In this document: positions 8,722 through 16,600 of the stretch, in pieces | Numbering within the stretch: the first letter of the stretch is position 1 | Layout: each line of letters opens with the position of its first letter | NCBI GenBank assembly: GCA_023435705.1 | Contig: JAEYRH010000003.1 | Location: forward strand, 62,001 to 126,000 | Source of the DNA: Bacillota bacterium | Lineage (GTDB): Bacteria > Bacillota > Clostridia > Christensenellales > UMGS416 | Length of the DNA stretch: 64,000 nucleotides | Reading direction: 5' to 3' | The notes under the pieces: generated by a model | What the model was told of the DNA's origin: nothing | What the model saw: the letters and a program-made list of their open reading frames with translations, nothing else | The model's database searches: none | Program-made: the position numbers and the translations under genes

Positions 8722-9711
8722 ATGGCTGATCGTGATCGTCTTGTGAAATGGGCTGTGTTAGGCCCAGGCACCATCGCGCGGAAATTCGCGGACGCGCTTG
8801 CGGGTGTGCCGGGCTCGGTGCTTTACGCTGTGGGATCTCGCGACATCGCCCGCGCAAAGGTGTTTGCGGATACTTATGGCGCGCCAGTGTTATACGGCAG
8901 CTATGAGGAGCTTGCCCGCGATCCTGATGTGGACATTGTGTATGTGGCGTCACCACACACGGGCCATTGCGAGCACACGCTGCTCTGCCTGGAGCACGGC
9001 AAGGCGGTGTTGTGCGAAAAGCCCATGGCGCTGAACGCCGCACAGGCCCGCAAAATGGCGGAAGCGGCGCGCGCCAACCATGTATTCCTGATGGAGGCGA
9101 TGTGGAGCCGATTTTTACCGGCTTCCGTGCACGCCCGCAAGCTTGCGGCGGAAGGCGCCATTGGCGAGGTGCGGATGCTCTCGGCAGATTTCTCCTTCAC
9201 TGTGCCGATGAACCCGGAGTCCCGGCTCTTTTCACCGGCGCTGGCTGGCGGCGGCCTGTTGGACGTGGGCATCTATGTGATGCATCTCTCGGCATCGTTG
9301 TTTGGTGCCACACCGGAAAAGGCGGAAGCCTTCGGCCACATCGGCCCCACCGGCGTGGATGAGAACGCCGCACTGATGCTGCAATATCCCGGTGGCAAGA
9401 TATCATCGCTGACCTGCGGTGTGCATGCCCAGGGCCCCTGCACCGCGTCGATCATCGGCACCGAAGGGCGCATTGAGCTGCCGACGTTTTGGACGGCGGA
9501 CACGGTGCGCCTGACCAAGGGCGGCAAGACCGAGGAAATGAAGTTCCCGCTGGATGTGAACGGCTTTGAGTATGAGATCCGCGAGGCGGCAGATTGTGTC
9601 CGCAAGGGCCTGGTGGAGAGCCCCAGCCTGCCGCTTGAGGATACCATCGCCATACTGGACACGATGGACGGCTTCCGCAGGCAGTGGGGGCTGAAGTATC
9701 CGGGCGAGTGA
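8722..9711 (+). CDS. Gfo/Idh/MocA-family NAD(P)-dependent oxidoreductase
   Basis: A 329-residue sugar or polyol dehydrogenase-type enzyme. The N-terminal Rossmann fold shows AVLGPGTIARKFADAL (residues 11-26), and the family signature CEKPMALN has E99-K100-P101. The C-terminal half (GGGLLDVGIYVMHL) resembles the dihydrodiol-dehydrogenase branch. The start at 8722 is supported by AGGAGG five bases upstream; the frame is open further 5' into AT-rich sequence that does not look coding. It is first in a run with a sugar isomerase-like protein and two more Gfo/Idh enzymes, suggesting catabolism or epimerisation of a sugar or inositol-type substrate; the substrate cannot be read from sequence. Confidence 0.88.
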   Translation: MADRDRLVKWAVLGPGTIARKFADALAGVPGSVLYAVGSRDIARAKVFADTYGAPVLYGSYEELARDPDVDIVYVASPHTGHCEHTLLCLEHGKAVLCEKPMALNAAQARKMAEAARANHVFLMEAMWSRFLPASVHARKLAAEGAIGEVRMLSADFSFTVPMNPESRLFSPALAGGGLLDVGIYVMHLSASLFGATPEKAEAFGHIGPTGVDENAALMLQYPGGKISSLTCGVHAQGPCTASIIGTEGRIELPTFWTADTVRLTKGGKTEEMKFPLDVNGFEYEIREAADCVRKGLVESPSLPLEDTIAILDTMDGFRRQWGLKYPGE

Positions 9712-9743
9712 CCTAACGTGAGTTGAATCCAGAGGAGGGCTTT

Positions 9744-10628
9744 ATGAGCAAATTCATCCTGAGCGCCTTTGCCGATGAAATCTGCGATGATCTCAACGAA
9801 CAGATGGATGTGCTGGACCGGCATGGCATCCAGTTTATTGAGTTTCGCGGGGCCAATGGCAAGGGTGTGGCGGACTACTCGCTGGAGGAAGCCAGGGCCG
9901 CAAGGCTTCGCATGGAGGCCAGGGGCTTTGCCGTGTCGGCGCTGGGCTCGCCGGTTGGCAAAACGTTTATTGATGACGACTTTGCGCCGGCCTTCGCGCA
10001 GTTCAGGCATGTGGTGGAGCTGGCCAAGGCGTTCGGCACGAAGTATATCCGTATGTTCAGCTATTTCATCCCCGAGGGCGACGACCCGACCATCTGGCGC
10101 GGCGAAGTGATGCGGCGCATCCAAGCCATGGCGGAGGTTGCGGAGCAAGCCGGTGTGATCCTGCTGCACGAAAACGAAAAGGCGATTTATGGCGATGTGC
10201 CGGAGCGCTGCCGTGACATCTTTGATACCGTGCAAAGCCCTGCCCTGTGGGCCACCTATGACCCTTCTAACTTTGTGCAGTGCGGCGTGCGGAATTATCC
10301 CCACGCGTTCCAGATGCTCAAGGACAAGACCCGTTATGTGCACATGAAGGACTCGGTGTATACGGCCGGTGAAGAGGAACCCGATGCCGGTTTCGACACC
10401 CAAGTGGTGAGCGACGCCCACCGGCCTGTGGGGCAGGGGGATGGCAATTGCCGGGAGATCCTGGCGGAGCTGTGGAAGGATGGCTATGAGGGATTCCTCT
10501 CCATTGAGCCGCATCTGGTGAACAACCACGACATCCCCGGCACCGGGGCGGAGAAATTCGCCGTAGCGACGGAAGCGCTGAAGAAGCTGATCTCTAAAAT
10601 ACAGGCTGAGGAGGCATCACATGAATAG
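9744..10628 (+). CDS. Sugar phosphate isomerase/epimerase-type TIM barrel
   Basis: A 294-residue xylose-isomerase-like AP_endonuc_2 TIM barrel. The usual metal ligands of the fold are visible in order: HENE (Glu on strand 5-6), YDPSNF (Asp), HMKD (His) and LSIEPHL (Glu). Relatives include inosose dehydratases and sugar epimerases, often encoded beside Gfo/Idh dehydrogenases exactly as here. The start at 9744 has a GAGGAGGG ribosome site; the longer frame from 9723 is not favoured. The 3' end overlaps the next gene by 8 bases, so the two are translationally coupled and probably act on the same substrate. Confidence 0.87.
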   Translation: MSKFILSAFADEICDDLNEQMDVLDRHGIQFIEFRGANGKGVADYSLEEARAARLRMEARGFAVSALGSPVGKTFIDDDFAPAFAQFRHVVELAKAFGTKYIRMFSYFIPEGDDPTIWRGEVMRRIQAMAEVAEQAGVILLHENEKAIYGDVPERCRDIFDTVQSPALWATYDPSNFVQCGVRNYPHAFQMLKDKTRYVHMKDSVYTAGEEEPDAGFDTQVVSDAHRPVGQGDGNCREILAELWKDGYEGFLSIEPHLVNNHDIPGTGAEKFAVATEALKKLISKIQAEEASHE

Positions 10629-11673
10629 GAAAGTGCGCTGCGCTGTGGTGGGGCTGGGCGCAATCGGCCCCACGCACCTTGCCGCCCTTGACAACATCGA
10701 AAACGCTGAGCTGGTTGCCGTGTGCGACGTGGTGCGCGAAAAGGCCTACAATTACGCCGAGTCTTATGGCTGCAAGGCTTACTATGATTTTGAAGAGATG
10801 CTGAAGGATGACGCCATTGATCTGGTGCACATCTGTGTGCCCAGCGGCATGCACGCCGATCTGGGCGTGAAAGCGGCCAAGGCTGGCAAGCATGTGCTGG
10901 TGGAAAAGCCCATTGATGTGACGCTGGAGGCAGCGGACCGCCTGATCAAGGCTTGCGAAGAGGCCGGCGTGGCACTCTCCTGCATTTCCCAGCACCGTTT
11001 TGACGACGCGATGGTGGAAGCACACGAGGCGCTGGAGCAGGGCCTGTTCGGCAAGCTCACGTTCGGCGGGTCGCACACCAAGTGGTACCGCTCGCAGGAG
11101 TATTATGACAGCGGCGACTGGCGCGGCACCTGGGCGCTGGATGGCGGCGGGGCGCTGATGAACCAGAGCGTGCATTATGTGGACATGCTGCAATACATGA
11201 TGGGCGAGGCTGACGAAGTGTTTGCCTATTGCGACACGCTGGCCCATGAGCGCATCGAGGTGGAAGACGTGGCCGCTGCCACGATCAAATTCAAGTCTGG
11301 CGCGCTGGGTCTGCTGGAGGGAAATACCACGGCTTACCCCGGCTATTGCACCAGGCTGGACATTTATGGCAGTGACGGCGGCATCATCATTGAGAATGAC
11401 AAGATCCGTGAGCGCAAGTTCCGTGCAGAAGGCGCCGGCGGCGACGGATTTTATGGCACTTACTCCGACGGCACGGATGCCCGGCAGGGCGCCGGAGCCG
11501 GCAGCGCCGCCATTGGCGTGGGCTCCCACCAACGCCAGATCCAGGATGTGGTGGACGCCATCCTTCAGGGTCGCTCTCCCAAGGTGACTGGCCGTGACGC
11601 CCGGCACCCTCTGGCAATCATCTTGGCCGTATATGAATCGGCCAGAACCGGGAAAGCAGTGAAGGTGCAATGA
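10621..11673 (+). CDS. Gfo/Idh/MocA-family oxidoreductase
   Basis: A 350-residue enzyme with the nucleotide-binding VVGLGAIGPTHLAAL at residues 9-23, the signature VLVEKPIDVT near residue 95 and a GG-rich segment (WALDGGGALMNQSVHYVDML) that in this family lines the active site. It differs clearly from the 8722 enzyme, so the two are not a recent duplication. It overlaps the isomerase-like gene by 8 bases and the next gene by 4 (ATGA), so translation of the three is coupled. Together they suggest an oxidation-isomerisation-reduction cycle on one sugar, as proposed for other Gfo/Idh plus isomerase-like pairs; that is inference. Confidence 0.88.
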   Translation: MNRKVRCAVVGLGAIGPTHLAALDNIENAELVAVCDVVREKAYNYAESYGCKAYYDFEEMLKDDAIDLVHICVPSGMHADLGVKAAKAGKHVLVEKPIDVTLEAADRLIKACEEAGVALSCISQHRFDDAMVEAHEALEQGLFGKLTFGGSHTKWYRSQEYYDSGDWRGTWALDGGGALMNQSVHYVDMLQYMMGEADEVFAYCDTLAHERIEVEDVAAATIKFKSGALGLLEGNTTAYPGYCTRLDIYGSDGGIIIENDKIRERKFRAEGAGGDGFYGTYSDGTDARQGAGAGSAAIGVGSHQRQIQDVVDAILQGRSPKVTGRDARHPLAIILAVYESARTGKAVKVQ

Positions 11674-12758
11674 CCGCCTTTGGGCATAAACCATATATGG
11701 CAGGCAAAGAGTTCCCCGGTCTGGCCCAGCGCATGGCGTATGGTCTGCTGGGCACCTTTCCGGATTTCATCCCTGTTCAATCAGATCAGGCGGGTGAGGC
11801 ATCCCAGAGAAAGCTGTATGATTTTCTTCGGAAAGCAGCCTTGTTCATCTATGAACAGCCTGGAGCTCTGGGTCTGCCGGACCTGCCAGACGATTCCTAT
11901 GGTTTTCTGGAGGTGAACAACCGCAAGCCCGAGCTCATCAAGGCGATGAAGAGCATCCTGAAGAAGATCGACGGGTTTTATGAGCTGTTGATGAAGCTGG
12001 GCGAGACTGGCGAGGTGGTTGACGGAGCCTTGCGGGTGCCGAAAGCAGCGTTGAAGCTTCAGGCCAAGCAAGCTGCGGTTCTTGAGAAGTTTGGTTTCTC
12101 GGTGGAAGATGTCGGGGATGTGTTGCTTCTGTCCTGCGAAGGATACGAGGGGATGATTCCGGCCTGGGTTGCGCTTTCTCATGCGGTGTGCTCTTGCAAG
12201 GTTCCGGTCGCGGCATTCGCACGCTGCGTGTTTGACCCATCGCTGCCCTATGGCACCGGTGTGTTTGCATTCCTTTCGGGCAGTGAGCCGTTGTTTCGGT
12301 CGCTTGAGGAGTGGCTATTAACCAATGGGTATCGCAGAAAAGATGTTATATCCGAGACCGGCAGCCGTATCGAGTGGAGCAAGCCGTTGACCAAGAAGGA
12401 CGATATTGGTCTGAGCATTTGGTTTGATTACCGGAAACTTCACCCTGTGATCTTTGAACTCAAAATTCCCCGGTTCCGGGAGCTGCTGCATCGGTTTGAT
12501 GGCATGGATGTGCGCCTGCAAGGGTTGATACTCGAGCGGACAAAGCCATGTGACGGCTGCGGTTATTGTGTGCAGACAGACCGGGAGAAGCGCAAGCGCA
12601 TGACGTTTGTGGCTGAGTATCACGGCCAGCAGCATCACATCTGCCCATTCTTCCCGTATCTGAACTGGCATTCCCTGGATGAAAACGCGCTGATGGCCAT
12701 CAAGGGCGTGCTTTGGGTTTCCGAAGGCGCTTTGGGCAATGGGGTCTCAATAGCCTGA
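11670..12758 (+). CDS. Protein of unknown function with a C-terminal cysteine motif
   Basis: A 362-residue protein that I do not recognise as a characterised enzyme. The start ATG overlaps the stop of the previous gene (ATGA). The N-terminal two thirds are mainly helical with no signal peptide or membrane segment. The most distinctive part is near the C-terminus: C-x2-C-x2-C (CDGCGYC) followed about 30 residues later by HHICPFFP and a WHSLD segment, which looks like a metal- or cluster-binding site. Position inside a Gfo/Idh operon could mean a role with the same substrate, but a housekeeping or regulatory role is equally possible. There is no evident frameshift. Confidence 0.7.
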   Translation: MTAFGHKPYMAGKEFPGLAQRMAYGLLGTFPDFIPVQSDQAGEASQRKLYDFLRKAALFIYEQPGALGLPDLPDDSYGFLEVNNRKPELIKAMKSILKKIDGFYELLMKLGETGEVVDGALRVPKAALKLQAKQAAVLEKFGFSVEDVGDVLLLSCEGYEGMIPAWVALSHAVCSCKVPVAAFARCVFDPSLPYGTGVFAFLSGSEPLFRSLEEWLLTNGYRRKDVISETGSRIEWSKPLTKKDDIGLSIWFDYRKLHPVIFELKIPRFRELLHRFDGMDVRLQGLILERTKPCDGCGYCVQTDREKRKRMTFVAEYHGQQHHICPFFPYLNWHSLDENALMAIKGVLWVSEGALGNGVSIA

Positions 12759-12818
12759 TGCCTATATTTCCAGGGGTCTGGGTACGCTAAATCATACATT
12801 GCCTGTCGGAGGGCATCT

Positions 12819-13829
12819 ATGGACACGATCAACACCGCGATCATCGGGTGCGGCAGCATCCACCACACGCATGTGAGCGTGCTAAATGAGCTCGAAGGCG
12901 TACGCCTTGCCGCCGTGTGCGACAACAGGCCTGAGCGGGCGCAAGCCGCAGCTGAAACCAATGGCTGCGCGATGTTCACCGACTACCGGGAGCTATTAAA
13001 GGCCTCTGATATCGATGCCATTCATATCTGCACACCACATTATCTGCACGGCCAAATGGCAATGGATGCGCTGAAAGCTGGCAAGTACGTGCTGGTAGAA
13101 AAGCCGATGGCCTGCTCGCCTGCTGAAGCCCGGCTGATGATTGAGGAAGACCGCAGACAAGGCGGCGGCAGGCTCTGTGTGGTGTTTCAAAACCGCTACA
13201 ATGAAGCATCCCGCATGCTCAAGGCCATTGTGGACAGCGGCCAGTTCGGACGCTTGCTGGCCCTGCGGGGGTCGGTGGTCTGGCATCGGGATGAGGCCTA
13301 TTATGCTGATGACTGGCACGGCAAAAAGGCTTATGAGTGTGGCGGAGTGGTAATCAACCAGGCCATCCACACGCTGGACCTGCTGCAGTGGATCGGCGGC
13401 GGCGCGGCCACTGTGAAGGGTTGCGTCAGCACCGACGCCCTTGCAGGTGTGATTGAGGTGGAAGACACCGCCCACATGCGCATTGTAATGAAAAACGGCG
13501 TGCCGGCGGTGCTCTATGCCACAGTGGCCTATGCCGCGAATGCCCCGGTGGAAGTTGAGGCGGTGCTGGAGGAAGCGGTGATCCTGATGAAGGGTGACCG
13601 GCTCTACAACACAGCCCGGGGCTTTGAGGTGCTGTGTGACCCCCAAGGCTACGCCATCGGCGAACGTGATTACTGGGGCAATGGCCATCTGCCCCAAATA
13701 CTGGATTTTTATCATTGCATCCGCGAGGGTGAGCCGTTCTACATCGACGGCGAGCAGGGCATCGAGGCTGTGAAGCTGGTGCACGGCTTGTATCAGTCCT
13801 CCGAGGTGGGCAGGGTGGTGTCGATATGA
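12819..13829 (+). CDS. Gfo/Idh/MocA-family oxidoreductase, third copy
   Basis: A 336-residue enzyme: IIGCGSIHHTHVSVL (nucleotide binding, residues 7-21), VLVEKPMAC near residue 92, FQNRYNEASRML, and GGVVINQAIHTLDLLQWIGG, the usual Gfo/Idh active-site region with the His-containing helix. It resembles the 10621 enzyme in layout but with many substitutions. GGAGGG stands upstream of the ATG. A 60-base gap separates it from the preceding gene, without a clear terminator, so it is probably part of the same transcript. A repeat-rich gap follows. Confidence 0.88.
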   Translation: MDTINTAIIGCGSIHHTHVSVLNELEGVRLAAVCDNRPERAQAAAETNGCAMFTDYRELLKASDIDAIHICTPHYLHGQMAMDALKAGKYVLVEKPMACSPAEARLMIEEDRRQGGGRLCVVFQNRYNEASRMLKAIVDSGQFGRLLALRGSVVWHRDEAYYADDWHGKKAYECGGVVINQAIHTLDLLQWIGGGAATVKGCVSTDALAGVIEVEDTAHMRIVMKNGVPAVLYATVAYAANAPVEVEAVLEEAVILMKGDRLYNTARGFEVLCDPQGYAIGERDYWGNGHLPQILDFYHCIREGEPFYIDGEQGIEAVKLVHGLYQSSEVGRVVSI

Positions 13830-14194
13830 CTCCCCCCTCGTCGCATTGCTTCGCAAATGCTCAGCCTTGCTCTTGTATCGCCGCTGGCGACACTACGCAA
13901 GGCTGGAGGCAGCGCCTGTCGCCTGAGGGCGACATCCCCCCTCAATGAAGGGGGTAGGGAATCGATCATGAAATGATATCTGGTCACTACAGCTTTACCT
14001 CCCTCTTGAGGGAGGTGCCCTCCGCAGAGGGCGGAAGGAGTTCTCGGGGCGGCAGCCCTGGTAAATCTTCTTGTCGCGGCGGCTGACTCCTTTCTACCTT
14101 CCTCGTGGAGGGATTTAGTATTCCCCTAATCCACTCTTTTCGTACCAGTTTATTCTGATATAATGGTATCGATGTGAATCGATGGGGTGACATT
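13830..14194. repeat. Repeat-rich intergenic region with modules A and B
   Basis: No gene is seen here. Module A (13915-13954) has GTCGCC/GGCGAC around TGAG (13918-13933) followed by a C-run pairing with a G-run. Module B (13997-14044) has a 9-bp stem (13997-14005 with 14008-14016), a second stem GCCCTC-CGCA-GAGGGC (14017-14032) and the tail GGAAGGAG (14033-14040). The same A-then-B order recurs at 32135-32252. Upstream, 13840-13912 holds C/G-rich material with a partial dyad (GCCTTGC.. / ..GCAAGGC). The right end carries the promoter of the fumarase genes. Confidence 0.8.
14137..14164 (+). promoter_or_regulatory. Promoter candidate of the fumarase genes
   Basis: A perfect TATAAT at 14159-14164, with a poor -35 (TTTTCG, 14137-14142) 16 bases upstream. 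Transcription would start near 14171, which puts the GTG at 14174 almost at the 5' end and favours the TTG start at 14195. Confidence 0.55.
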
Positions 14195-15034
14195 TTGAGA
14201 GAAATACAAGCCATTGAGATTGAAGAAAAGGTATATGAGCTGAGCCTTTCGGCCTGCCGCAGGCTGGACGATGCCGCCGTATGCGCGCTCAAGCGGGCGG
14301 CAAAGGAAGAGCAATCGTCCTTCGGGCGGGAATCGCTTCGGCAGCTTGTGGAAAACTTGCAGGCTGCGGAGGAGTTGAACCTGCCCTTGTGCCAGGACAC
14401 CGGCATGGCCTTGGTGTTTGTGGACGTGGGGCAGGATGCCCACATCACAGGCGGCTTGCTCTCCGAGGCGGTAGACAGAGGCGTGCGCCGTGCATATCGC
14501 GACGGTTACTTCCGCGCGTCGGTGTTATCCCCATTGGAGCGCAAGAATACCGGCGACAACACGCCGGCCATTCTGCACACCCGCATCATGCCCGGCGACC
14601 GCGTGAAGATCACCGTGGCACCCAAGGGATTTGGCAGCGAAAACATGAGCCGGCTTCAGATGCTGAAGCCTTCCGCCGGACTCACTGGCGTAAGGGATTT
14701 TATCATTGAGACGGTGCGGTTTGCCGGCGGCAACCCCTGCCCGCCGGTGGTGGTGGGCGTGGGCATCGGCGGCACCTTTGAGCGCTGCGCCGAGATGGCC
14801 AAGCGGGCCTTGCTGCGCCCGGTGGGGCAGCCCAGCCCGGACACTGCAATGGCCGCGCTGGAACGTGAATTGCTGGATGCTGTCAATGGCCTGGGCATCG
14901 GCCCTATGGGCCTGGGCGGCTCGGTAACGGCGCTGGCTGTGCACATTGAGACCCATCCCACCCACATTGCGGGCCTGCCGGTGGCGGTGAATATGCAGTG
15001 CCACTGTGCCCGTCACGCCGAAGGGGAGGTCTGA
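14195..15034 (+). CDS. Class I fumarate hydratase, alpha subunit
   Basis: The N-terminal half of a two-subunit iron-sulfur fumarase (TtdA/FumA-N family), interconverting fumarate and malate. From the TTG at 14195 it has 279 residues; GGGGTGA lies just upstream, while the alternative GTG at 14174 lacks a ribosome site. Seen: NLPLCQDTGMALVFVDVG with a cluster cysteine, MLKPSAGLTGVRDFI, the glycine-rich GVGIGGTFERCAEMAKRALLRP, and MNMQCHCARHAEGEV at the C-terminus with the other expected cysteines. The beta subunit begins two bases downstream. L(+)-tartrate dehydratase is a related alternative; without a tartrate gene context, fumarase is more likely. Confidence 0.9.
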   Translation: MREIQAIEIEEKVYELSLSACRRLDDAAVCALKRAAKEEQSSFGRESLRQLVENLQAAEELNLPLCQDTGMALVFVDVGQDAHITGGLLSEAVDRGVRRAYRDGYFRASVLSPLERKNTGDNTPAILHTRIMPGDRVKITVAPKGFGSENMSRLQMLKPSAGLTGVRDFIIETVRFAGGNPCPPVVVGVGIGGTFERCAEMAKRALLRPVGQPSPDTAMAALERELLDAVNGLGIGPMGLGGSVTALAVHIETHPTHIAGLPVAVNMQCHCARHAEGEV

Positions 15035-15036
15035 GC

Positions 15037-15618
15037 ATGGAACACCGCTTGCAAACGCCATTGACTGACGAAGCTATTCAGGCTATCCACGCCGGTGACA
15101 CGGTGCTGCTGACCGGAAAGATCCTGACCGCCCGCGATGCCGCCCACAAGCGCCTGATGGCGCTGCTGGAGGAGGGCTTTCCATTGCCCTTCGAACTCAA
15201 AGACACCATCGTGTATTACTCAGGGCCTTGCCCGGCACCGCCTTCACTACCCATCGGCTCCTGCGGGCCGACCACGTCGTCACGGATGGACGCCTACGCC
15301 CCCCAGCTCATCGCCCTGGGGCAGCGGGTGATGATCGGCAAGGGGCAGCGGGCGCAGGCTGTCAACGATGCCATCCTGACCCACAAGGGCCTATACTTGG
15401 CCGCGACAGGTGGGGCAGGGGCGCTTTATGCCCGCTGCGTGAAAGCCTCCCTCGTAATTGCTTTCCCTGAGTTGGGTGCGGAAGCTGTGCATGAGCTCAC
15501 CATAGAGAACATGCCACTGATCGCCGCGATCGACTGCCATGGTAGAAACCTGTATGAAAGCGGGCCGGAGGGGTATCGGAAAACTCCCTCCGCCCCTTTG
15601 GGGCACCTCCCTCATTGA
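15037..15618 (+). CDS. Class I fumarate hydratase, beta subunit, with repeat-derived end
   Basis: The C-terminal half of the two-subunit fumarase, 193 residues. The start at 15037 (MEHRLQTPLTDEAI) is 2 bases after the alpha stop; GGGGAGG lies upstream. Family motifs: DTVLLTGKILTARDAAHKR, PSLPIGSCGPTTSSRMD (substrate-binding loop), MIGKG, and NMPLIAAIDCHGRNLYE. The final dozen residues (about KTPSAPLGHLPH) and the stop codon come from a reversed copy of intergenic repeat module B (15583-15618), so the original end has been replaced or extended. Since the core ends just before, activity is probably retained. Confidence 0.88.
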   Translation: MEHRLQTPLTDEAIQAIHAGDTVLLTGKILTARDAAHKRLMALLEEGFPLPFELKDTIVYYSGPCPAPPSLPIGSCGPTTSSRMDAYAPQLIALGQRVMIGKGQRAQAVNDAILTHKGLYLAATGGAGALYARCVKASLVIAFPELGAEAVHELTIENMPLIAAIDCHGRNLYESGPEGYRKTPSAPLGHLPH

Positions 15619-15862
15619 CCCCCACCGCCTTTGGCGGTGTCCCCCCTATAAGGGGGGATATAGAGGGAGGCAAGTCGAGCTCTTGATGAAGTATTGCTTG
15701 TCCCCCTCCTGAGGGGGATGTCGCCAGAGGCGACAGGGGGAGTTCGGGCCGGGCCGGAGCCCGGCCCCTATTGCGAGACAAAGGGGCGAAGCCCCTCAAA
15801 GCTTCCCCCTCCCCACGGAAATGTGACGGTGATTTATAGTAAGCCCGGGGAGGGGGCCGGGG
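15583..15862. repeat. Reversed intergenic repeat modules behind the fumarase genes
   Basis: A reversed module B-like segment (about 15583-15614, with GCCCC/GGGGC at 15592-15604) runs through the end of the fumarase beta gene. It is followed by a related hairpin (CACCGCC/GGCGGTG near 15624-15639), then a reversed module A (15702-15742, GTCGCC/GGCGAC at 15720-15734) and a GGGCCGGGC-type dyad near 15747-15768, the partner of the one at 3169-3190. The rest of the gap to 15880 is G/C-rich with no gene. Confidence 0.78.
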
Positions 15863-15880
15863 GTGGGAGAGAACAGCAAT

Positions 15881-16405
15881 ATGGAATTTACTATTCGTCA
15901 ATTGCAGCCCGAAGAAGCCGAACCGGCCATGGCTCTTTACCGCCGCGTGGTGAAGGCCATGCACGCCGTGGGCTTCATGCAGTGGAACGACAATTACCCC
16001 AACATCGACTACCTCCATCATGACATCACCGCCGGCACCTCTTATGGCGGCTTCCTGGATGGCAGGCTTGTGGCGTTGGGCACTTTTGACGGCAATCAGT
16101 CACCGGAGTATGAGCCGATCCCCTTTGCGTTCGGCGAGCCTTACATGGTTGTGCACCGGCTTGCGGTGGATCCGGATATCCAACGGCAGAGGCTTGCGGC
16201 CCGCATGATGGACTTCGCCGAGGACTTGGCCCGGCAAAAGGGCTGCCCGGCCATGCGGCTGGACACCTGTGAAGATAATGTGGCTGCACTGGCACTTTAT
16301 GAAAACCGGGGATATATCCGCCGGGGGACTTGCCATTTTCCAGGGAGGACGTATACTTTTATTGTGATGGAAAAGAATCTTGCTACTTTTGGCGGCCAAA
16401 AGTAG
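15881..16405 (+). CDS. GNAT-family N-acetyltransferase
   Basis: A 174-residue acetyl-CoA-dependent acyltransferase. The central MVVHRLAVDPDIQRQRLAARMM is the beta4-alpha3 acetyl-CoA pyrophosphate loop (motif A, Q-x-x-R/G-x-A variant), and CEDNVAALALYENRGYIRRGT is motif B. The acceptor cannot be inferred. The start at 15881 is chosen at the beginning of the conserved fold; the upstream GGGTGGGAGAG could act as a ribosome site. The stop codon lies inside a perfect hairpin (16382-16406), so the last residues (ATFGGQK) are repeat-derived. It is flanked by repeat material on both sides, so it is a likely single-gene transcript. Confidence 0.85.
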   Translation: MEFTIRQLQPEEAEPAMALYRRVVKAMHAVGFMQWNDNYPNIDYLHHDITAGTSYGGFLDGRLVALGTFDGNQSPEYEPIPFAFGEPYMVVHRLAVDPDIQRQRLAARMMDFAEDLARQKGCPAMRLDTCEDNVAALALYENRGYIRRGTCHFPGRTYTFIVMEKNLATFGGQK

Positions 16406-16445
16406 CCAAAAACCCTGGGGGAGGGCGGAACTTGCAAACCCCCAG
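16382..16445. repeat. Two hairpins overlapping the end of the GNAT gene
   Basis: Positions 16382-16392 pair perfectly with 16396-16406 (11 bp around CGG) and contain the stop codon of the acetyltransferase. A second stem follows: CTGGGGG (16415-16421) with CCCCCAG (16439-16445). The first is followed by CAAAAACC, without a T-run, so termination is uncertain. The rest of the gap to 16600 contains a fragment of the GGCTCCGTCCCGGCCC repeat near 16490-16506 and nothing else that I recognise. Confidence 0.65.
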
Positions 16446-16600
16446 ACCCCCATAACAGCACGTCAGACTTAAGCACAATTCATTGTCATCGGCTCCGTCC
16501 CGGCCCGAAACAACAAATCTGCTCTGGCCTGTTACAGCAACCCGTTTATGACTAAGAAATGGTTCTCTTTCAGCGACATTCGCAAATGGAGGTGACCATC

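Noticed and set aside
13840..14110. CRISPR array
   Set aside because: The repeats here are different short inverted repeats, not regularly spaced identical units with unique spacers, and there are no cas genes.
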